The notes beneath the pieces are model-generated. The model was not told the DNA's origin. It did not search any database and saw only the letters and a list, made by a program, of their open reading frames with translations. From assembly GCA_029287875.1 (NCBI GenBank), contig JARFQH010000090.1, forward strand, positions 1-17,000: a stretch of DNA of 17,000 nt, given 5' to 3'. The position numbers and the translations under genes are program-made. This stretch comes from Desulfobacteraceae bacterium (GTDB lineage Bacteria > Desulfobacterota > Desulfobacteria > Desulfobacterales > SG8-13). Positions 15,401 to 17,000 of the stretch are shown here, in pieces. Numbering within the stretch: position 1 is the first letter of the stretch; each line of letters starts with the position of its first letter.

Positions 15401-15573
15401 CGGTTTACATCCTCACGGCGCACATGGCCCTCGGTTTGTGGTCCGAAGGCGAGGGTAAAAAGAACCCGGCCATTGCCCATTATCGCGAGGCTCTCTCATC
15501 CTACATGGACGAGCTGCCGGAATATAAATTCGCCTTGGAGCGCATCCGATTTCTTCGACAGCGAGATGAATGA
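12466..15573 (+). CDS. zinc-ribbon / pseudokinase / transmembrane / trypsin-like serine protease / helical-repeat protein
   Basis: The product has 1035 residues. A zinc ribbon (Cys4, Cys7, Cys18, Cys21) leads into a protein-kinase fold (about 33-285). Late kinase landmarks survive (DTRSDIWSLGKIFVELL, 215-231; DPDLRPR, 264-270), but the catalytic ones are lost: the ATP-binding Lys is Arg64, HRD reads HLV (159-161) with the metal-binding Asn also gone, and DFG reads DYK (180-182). It should be a pseudokinase. One membrane helix (309-331) with basic residues before it puts the kinase inside and the rest outside. Residues 345-615 are an HtrA/S1-type protease with a full triad: His392 (TNRHVA), Asp486 (RDDFAVL) and Ser563 (RGNSGGPL). 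About 93 residues separate His and Asp, suggesting an insertion. From 625 to 1035 the chain is helical and TPR-like. The organisation suggests envelope sensing or proteolysis controlled across the membrane. It has its own promoter, and a hairpin follows the stop. Confidence 0.92.
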   Translation: MKLCQTCGQMLAEEITACPSCGSEVAEGRKSIDDYRILDVLHEGYASILCRAVKKGAGAPVMLRIFTPRSGIDETIAGRLKEELEELKKLPEDYFVQHYEIRKSSDGLWYRISEWIEAESWPNLIASGFFQDVHAAFRLFARIASILEGLHRTGHFIPHLVLYDVIPFRKQGKDLQVKIDYKLSRFLDPKMDRPGPMLKKLLISHPDIVNGRPLDTRSDIWSLGKIFVELLTANLEVEDVSKEIEELFLPREADVLIKLMLADDPDLRPRSMAKVEETLTRIKEKDIHDALRRSHEQKPSREIRGIKRWIRLLAVLMILLTTIGLVAWFYFTSKRPEGEAELAAYANQYAGSVAFVLVEYWLESDEKVYYRNRTEGTAFLADPDGYLLTNRHVACPWLEDNRLFAVLAGLRRQGIQIRLGYRSYLWFEGQKAFKRLPGLTESEDLEDRYAVEEAYSTGGNRRLTISGVGKAPGKTWQQIKAPLRDDFAVLKIDPAPEGLRPLPLDHGMDPLKVPKLLPVITLGFPLGRRTQETAINVSVTTGHVRRAFEKFLQVDTSLYRGNSGGPLIDIHGKVIGIASSVAVDWAVGPLPVATPLSDLGMVLPITGAAAFLLEIKAGRVKWNGVLDLSVDSKIEQITQLAGGRQWEAARELADKELQTSLNPSLIMAAAMTHFFCGDRPGATFLFDQAASMDADNGTARLMLYIIDWLNGRSDQNRYRREFLSLDWRSSQEFYAYLIRILEGLVVEESSLAGGYSAGEKSWLHYVVGLRRIGRSPPVENERLFKDAVYLADSAQWIFYLSLSELDRLQKKRLAQLQTPTERNAYQAEIQATDHDIQIRIKGGAEKRGRRTVLYTRLKEPTIDARERREVLGQLLDVDPSDSDILMELIFTDAMTGEWDRALNNTRLFLEIPGRENRGRLSVGLLEPELLRMAGHDSESAARLTAFVARTSDKWYRDIAECLQGQLGRDALTKWAAENPVYILTAHMALGLWSEGEGKKNPAIAHYREALSSYMDELPEYKFALERIRFLRQRDE

Positions 15574-15579
15574 TGGATC

Positions 15580-15600
15580 GCCGCCGCTCTTGCGGCCGGC
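15580..15600 (+). terminator. GC-rich hairpin after the pseudokinase/protease gene
   Basis: GCCGCCGC pairs with GCGG-C-CGGC (one bulged C) around a TCTT loop, 6 bases past the stop. The stem is strong, but the downstream bases (ACACATTATAACTG) are not a T-run, so it may attenuate or stabilise rather than terminate. The aminotransferase start follows 44 bases later. Confidence 0.4.
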
Positions 15601-15644
15601 ACACATTATAACTGCTTTTACAATGATAATTGCAAGGGCGCTTT

Positions 15645-16769
15645 ATGCAGATCACTCAACTCAATCTATCCGATGAAATCATCGATCTCGGCGTCGGGCA
15701 GCCGGATCCGTCTCTGCTACCGTTGGCCGTCCTCAGCCAGGCAGCAAAACATCGCCTGACACAGCCGGATGCCTCACTCCTGCAGTACGGCATGGAACAG
15801 GGCAACGAATATTTTCGCCGGTCACTGGCCCAATTTCTCAGCGACGGCTATGGGGTGCCTGTGGACCCCGACCGGCTTTTTATCACCACCGGAGCTACCA
15901 GCGGCCTGGATCTGGTCTGCGCCCGGTTCACGAACCCGGGGGACACCGTTTTCGTCGAGGAACCCACCTATTTTCTGGCCCTGCGCCTTTTTGCCGACCG
16001 CCGTCTGAACGTCGTCGGCCTTCCGATCGATGAAAACGGCCTGGTCGCCGAGGCCCTGGAAGAAAAACTGGCCGAAATCCGTCCGGCTTTTCTTTACACC
16101 GTTCCCACTTTTCACAACCCTTCCGGGGTTACTTTGTCGGCATCTCGCCGGGAGCATTTGGTCCGTCTGAGTGAACAACACGGCTTTTATGTTGTCGCCG
16201 ACGAAGTCTACCACATGCTGGCCTATACCGCCGTTCCCCCGCCACCCATGGTGAGCTACGATGCAAGCGGAACGGTAATTTCACTGGGTTCTTTTTCCAA
16301 GATCCTGGCCCCCGGACTGCGACTGGGCTGGATCCAAACCGCTCCGGATCCCATCCGGCGCATGACCCGCAGCGGGCTGCTGCTGAGCGGCGGCGGTATG
16401 AATCCGTTTACATCGACTATCGTACAGAGCGCCGTCGAACTCGGCCTGCAGCGGGAACACCTGAAACGACTGATCGGTATTTACCGCCAAAGGGCATCCG
16501 ACTTGGAAGCTGCCCTGAATGAGATGCTTTCGGCTTCGACGACCTATATCCCTCCCGGCGGCGGATTCTTTTACTGGCTAAGGCTGCCCCAAGATCTGGA
16601 CACAGCCGCGCTGCGTGACACCGCCAAAAGAAAAGGAGTCAATTTTCAACCGGGCGTCAATTTTTCCGCCGGCGGCGAACTGCACAACTTCATGCGGCTG
16701 TCTTTTGTCTATTACGACAGCGACCGTTTGCGCGAAGGTGTAAGGCGTCTGGCTGCGGTAATTTCATGA
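15645..16769 (+). CDS. PLP-dependent class I/II aminotransferase (2-aminoadipate/LysN-like group)
   Basis: The product has 374 residues from ATG 15645, which has AAGGG 6 bases upstream; an in-frame TTG five codons earlier is less likely. It is a fold-type I aminotransferase. Landmarks are IDLGVGQPDPSLLP (13-26), the substrate/cofactor residues in TTGATSGLDL (81-90), FHNPSG with Asn158, VADEVY with Asp186, the PLP-binding Lys219 in SLGSFSKILAPGLRLGW, and the carboxylate-binding Arg351 in MRLSF. There is no N-terminal GntR DNA-binding domain, so it is an enzyme, not a MocR regulator. Relatives act on 2-aminoadipate, aromatic or branched-chain amino acids; which substrate applies here cannot be told. 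It may share the transcript of the upstream protease gene (71 bases away) or use its own promoter. The function is probably general amino acid metabolism. Confidence 0.9.
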   Translation: MQITQLNLSDEIIDLGVGQPDPSLLPLAVLSQAAKHRLTQPDASLLQYGMEQGNEYFRRSLAQFLSDGYGVPVDPDRLFITTGATSGLDLVCARFTNPGDTVFVEEPTYFLALRLFADRRLNVVGLPIDENGLVAEALEEKLAEIRPAFLYTVPTFHNPSGVTLSASRREHLVRLSEQHGFYVVADEVYHMLAYTAVPPPPMVSYDASGTVISLGSFSKILAPGLRLGWIQTAPDPIRRMTRSGLLLSGGGMNPFTSTIVQSAVELGLQREHLKRLIGIYRQRASDLEAALNEMLSASTTYIPPGGGFFYWLRLPQDLDTAALRDTAKRKGVNFQPGVNFSAGGELHNFMRLSFVYYDSDRLREGVRRLAAVIS

Positions 16770-16781
16770 GTGGAAACCGAT

Positions 16782-16829
16782 GTCGCTTCACTGATCCGGG
16801 AAATGGAAGCTTCCATCAGTGAAGCCGAC
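16782..16829. repeat. long inverted repeat between convergent gene ends
   Basis: CTTCACTGAT (16786-16795) and ATCAGTGAAG (16815-16824) are perfect 10-base arms; they extend as GTCG / C-CGAC with one bulge to 14 pairs. The 19-base loop contains most of a second palindrome, TGGAAGCTTCCA (16804-16815). It lies 12 bases past the aminotransferase stop and 37 bases before the end of the probable minus-strand gene, where a two-way transcription barrier would be expected, but there is no T-run on either side. Confidence 0.5.
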
Positions 16830-16865
16830 GGGTTCATAAAGACGATGGCAAGCTCAAATTAAGGG

Positions 16866-17000
16866 TCACGGTAAGAAATAATTCCACAAGATTGCGCCGG
16901 ATTTGGGTTCGTCTACAAGGCACATCCAGCGGCGCATATCGAGATACGTGTCGGTGGATGTAACGCAGTAGACGATCCAAAAGACAAGCAAGATGTGGAA
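16866..17000 (-). CDS. probable C-terminal end of a convergent gene, cut by the window edge
   Basis: The minus strand is open from the right edge for 44 codons to a TGA at 16866. The reading starts with a hydrophobic run (FHILLVFWIVYCV), then TSTDTYLDMRRWMCLVDEPK and ends SGAILWNYFLP. About two thirds of third codon positions are G or C, matching nearby genes, whereas the competing plus-strand frame is near 45%. I do not recognise the protein, and the stretch is short, so this is tentative. Confidence 0.35.
   Translation of the reverse strand, partial: FHILLVFWIVYCVTSTDTYLDMRRWMCLVDEPKSGAILWNYFLP

Noticed and set aside
16770..16862. Thirty codons from GTG directly after the aminotransferase stop, in the same frame (VETDVASLIREMEASISEAD...)
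   Set aside because: It looks helical, but an open run of 30 codons is common by chance, the DNA there is a long inverted repeat, and there is no ribosome site; kept only as a note under the repeat.
16890..16970. Helix-turn-helix-like plus-strand translation (KIAPDLGSSTRHIQRRI) suggesting a transposase scrap
   Set aside because: Only about 28 codons between stops, without any other transposase motif or inverted ends; the minus strand gives a better frame.

Overview
The window looks like chromosomal DNA from a Gram-negative bacterium of moderately high GC content. Periplasmic-glucan genes (opgG type) imply an outer membrane. An FMN/FAD/Fe-S old-yellow-enzyme-type reductase, an AlkK-like fatty acyl-CoA ligase and a rubrerythrin-like ferritin fold suggest an anaerobe that uses fatty acids or aromatics, such as a sulfate-reducing Desulfobacterota lineage. 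That placement is inference from gene content; there is no rRNA or tRNA in the window to confirm it. I see no CRISPR array, no intact insertion sequence and no integrase.

Layout. (1) 1-1712, minus: a large FadH/enoate-reductase-like oxidoreductase that runs off the left edge, with an unusual active site and an altered Fe-S motif. (2) 1713-2102: a gene-free stretch with a weak promoter and one good palindrome, followed by a possible 52-residue small ORF (2103-2261) that overlaps the stop codon of the next gene. (3) 2258-9414, minus: a two-gene unit, opgG followed by a gene for an 1811-residue protein with about 740 residues of membrane domain fused to tandem GH94 modules. (4) 9533-11739, minus: a fatty acyl-CoA ligase and a ferritin-like diiron protein in one operon, closed by an intrinsic terminator. 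The ligase leader carries two palindromes. (5) 11943-12353, minus: a probable broken gene with an in-frame TGA. (6) 12466-15573, plus: a zinc-ribbon/pseudokinase/transmembrane/trypsin-like protease/helical-repeat protein behind a strong-looking promoter. (7) 15645-16769, plus: a PLP aminotransferase, then a long inverted repeat and the probable C-terminal end of a convergent gene cut by the right edge.

The most interesting unit is (3). OpgG normally works with the GT2 glucosyltransferase OpgH, while cyclic beta-1,2-glucan producers use NdvB/ChvB (GT84 + glycoamylase-like + GH94). Here OpgG is paired with a protein that keeps the NdvB-type GH94 half but has neither GT2 nor GT84 signatures that I can recognise; a large polytopic membrane domain stands in their place. 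This could be a third route to periplasmic or surface glucans, or a glucan export/phosphorolysis machine. The second candidate is (6), a transmembrane protein joining a catalytically dead cytoplasmic kinase fold to an apparently intact extracytoplasmic serine protease, which would suit inside-out signalling or envelope quality control.
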